From: Citrus sinensis
Taxonomy: Eukaryota; Streptophyta; Magnoliopsida; Sapindales; Rutaceae
Length of the DNA: 64,000 nt
Assembly (NCBI RefSeq): GCF_022201045.2
Contig: NC_068557.1
Span: forward strand, 23,661,501-23,725,500
Reading direction: 5' to 3'
Part shown: positions 62,320 through 64,000 of the stretch, piece after piece
Position numbering within the stretch: position 1 is the stretch's first letter
Layout of the letters: every line of letters begins with the position of its first letter
Program-made: the position numbers and the translations under genes
The notes under the pieces: model-generated
Database searches by the model: none
Seen by the model: only the letters and a program-made list of their open reading frames with translations
Told to the model about the DNA's origin: nothing

Positions 62320-62645
62320 TTTAATTCAATAAGTATGATTATAGGAGAGCATGATTATAGAAAAGTATGATAGTAGGAAGTTTAAATAGGTCAAATGAGT
62401 ACGATTACTAGAGAGCACAACAACATGAGAGCTCAATAATTAAAAACTTAAGTAAGTCAAATAAGCACGATTATTGAAAAGCATAGCGGGAGGAGAGCTT
62501 AGTAGATAAAGACTCGAATAAGTCAAACAAGCATGTCTGTAGGAGAACAAAATAATAGGAGAGCTCAATAATTGAAAGTTTAAATAAGTCAAATAAGCAC
62601 AAACTCAGGCGAGCACGGCAGCATGAGGACTCAATAGCTTATAAT
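62320..62645. repeat. 66-bp minisatellite, five units
   Basis: The anchor TCAAATAAGCACGATTA-like block recurs at 62325, 62391, 62457, 62523 and 62589, exactly 66 bases apart each time, followed by a GAGAGCTCAATAATTGAAAG-like block. Units have diverged by point changes only. Non-coding. Confidence 0.9.
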
Positions 62646-62649
62646 AATA

Positions 62650-64000
62650 ATTTACATAAAATTGTGGATTTTCTAAGTTTTCGTTGTTTTAACAAATTCT
62701 CATGCAATTCTAGCCAGACAACCCAAGGGGTAAATAAGGATTTTCAAAAGTTTCTCCAATAATAAACATAATTCAACAACTTCAACCATCAAAACTCAAC
62801 AAAGATAACTATAACAATTAATATAACAAGATAATGATAGAGAAAACAAATAAAATGAATTTTCACGTAGTTTGGCAAACTTGCATACGTCCATGCATTA
62901 AGCTTGAGAATCCTATTAACTAAGCCTTTTATCCTAAGACTTCAAAATGAGTACAATTGACTTTTTTTTTTTTTTAATGAAGAGTACAATTGAATTTAAA
63001 TGTGCAATAAACATTTACTATTGATCCCACACCTCTTATCTAAATATTTCTCATACTTCTAAGTTCTCAAATTTACAAATAAAAATGATTCTTACAAGAT
63101 CAAATTCCTCACACGAGTATATAAGCAAGTTATAACTCAAAATAATGGATTAATGTATGTAAGTAAGCAAATGAAAGCTCAAAGATGCTTAGAATGATCA
63201 AGTTTAAGCTTAGCAAATGTTGTAAAATGGATTAGAGTTGGGTTTCATAGAAAAAATTTGGAAACTAGCCGTTTGGAACAAGTAACTCAAAATTTACCCT
63301 AAATAGACTTGTCGATTTACCAAAATCAGTTCACCACTTTTCTGATGTGGGTAGTTACCATTGGAAAATTTCAAACAATTGTTTCGCCTCTTAGGTAAAC
63401 CGATTAATTGGGTATTCACTAAACACTCATTTTAAACAAACCGATTCACCGCTTTAACTCAACACTATTTTGAAAGTTTTATACTTTCAATCCATGTATT
63501 CAGACTTTTCTATAATTACAGAACTGTCCAAGAAGGTTTGAAACTTAATTAAATAAGTTTGTTTCCAAATTTTCAAAAATAGCACTAGGACTATGTAAGC
63601 TTTTCATATTTTCTGACATATTAAGCCTTTAATTTTCGATTTTCTTCAAATATTGAAAATTATATTCTATAGGACCAAATATAAATTTGAATGCCGTGAC
63701 CAAAATGAGTTTGAATATTTAAATGTTTAATTATGCATACATTTATTCACACTAGCTGTACAAGAAATGTGAAAAAAAAAAAACTTCTAAACTAGTATCC
63801 TTAATGTTTATTTTTGACTTGATGACCTTTGTACATCAATATTTTTAACTTGATCTAGATGAATGAATTTCATCCATCAAAAATTGGTGAAATTAAAAGA
63901 TTTTTTTTTTTATTATACACTTAACATATGGTTTGTTACTATTAATGACCCTTTAGGTCAGCATCCAATTATGAGTCATAATATTTTCCCATACGGCTAC
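62650..64000. other. Intergenic, no gene seen
   Basis: AT-rich to the window end. A stretch near 62855-62925 (TTTTCACGTAGTTTGGCAAA, then ACGTCCATGCATTAAGC) recalls a motif common in plant LTR-retrotransposon relics, but no LTR, primer site or coding part is visible. Confidence 0.45.

Noticed and set aside
62855-63000. LTR-retrotransposon remnant
   Set aside because: Only one short motif is reminiscent; no paired LTR, primer-binding site or gag/pol similarity.
1-64000. tRNA or rRNA genes, CRISPR arrays
   Set aside because: No cloverleaf with A and B boxes or rRNA segment noticed; CRISPR arrays are not expected in a plant nucleus, and the only regular array (62320) lacks spacers.

Overview
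The window is nuclear DNA from a dicot plant. It is AT-rich, its genes are split by short GT-AG introns, and every recognisable protein has a close Arabidopsis counterpart. The overall look suggests a woody eudicot, possibly Citrus, but that is an impression and not a demonstrated assignment. I rebuilt the exons by hand; all gene models given keep phase from start to stop.

Layout. 170-3881 (+): 3' part of a TAPT1/POD1-type ER membrane protein, with a minor-class (U12) AT-AC intron. 7023-8328 (+): PLATZ zinc-finger regulator. 11715-12816 (-): small three-exon RING-finger gene. 16683-18956 (-): PHD-finger protein of the MS1/MMD1 family. 20284-23563 (+): RRM protein of the BPA1 (ACD11-binding partner) type. 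24992-29256 (-): the meiotic cyclin SDS in seven exons. 30939-35050 (+): CCZ1, a subunit of the Rab7 activator. 38210-38924 (+): spliceosomal SmD2, whose long 5'UTR intron carries three related C/D-box snoRNAs and a run of 25 C. 45105-47173 and 54752-56449 (+): two tandem VIT1-type vacuolar iron transporters, separated by a decayed 5.2-kb Mutator-like element (MULE). 57455-60948 (-): heat-shock factor HSFA8.

The gaps are full of short non-autonomous DNA transposons. Several can be defined by terminal inverted repeats plus exact target-site duplications: 9 or 10 bp (Mutator type) at 6268, 9720, 36134, 44202, 44436 and 44731; 8 bp (hAT type) at 10604 and 40082; and an 8-bp case at 15337 that sits inside a diverged tandem array. 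A probable PIF/Harbinger-type element (TTA duplication) fills intron 3 of the first VIT gene. The last 3 kb holds a 66-bp minisatellite and no gene I can support.

The genes do not form an operon-like unit. Two themes stand out. Several neighbours act in reproduction (POD1 in pollen-tube guidance, an MS1/MMD1-like PHD protein, SDS in meiosis). The SmD2 locus couples a spliceosomal protein to snoRNAs that probably guide rRNA methylation. The most useful second looks are the U12 intron, the snoRNA cluster, and the VIT1 pair with its MULE and MITE surroundings.
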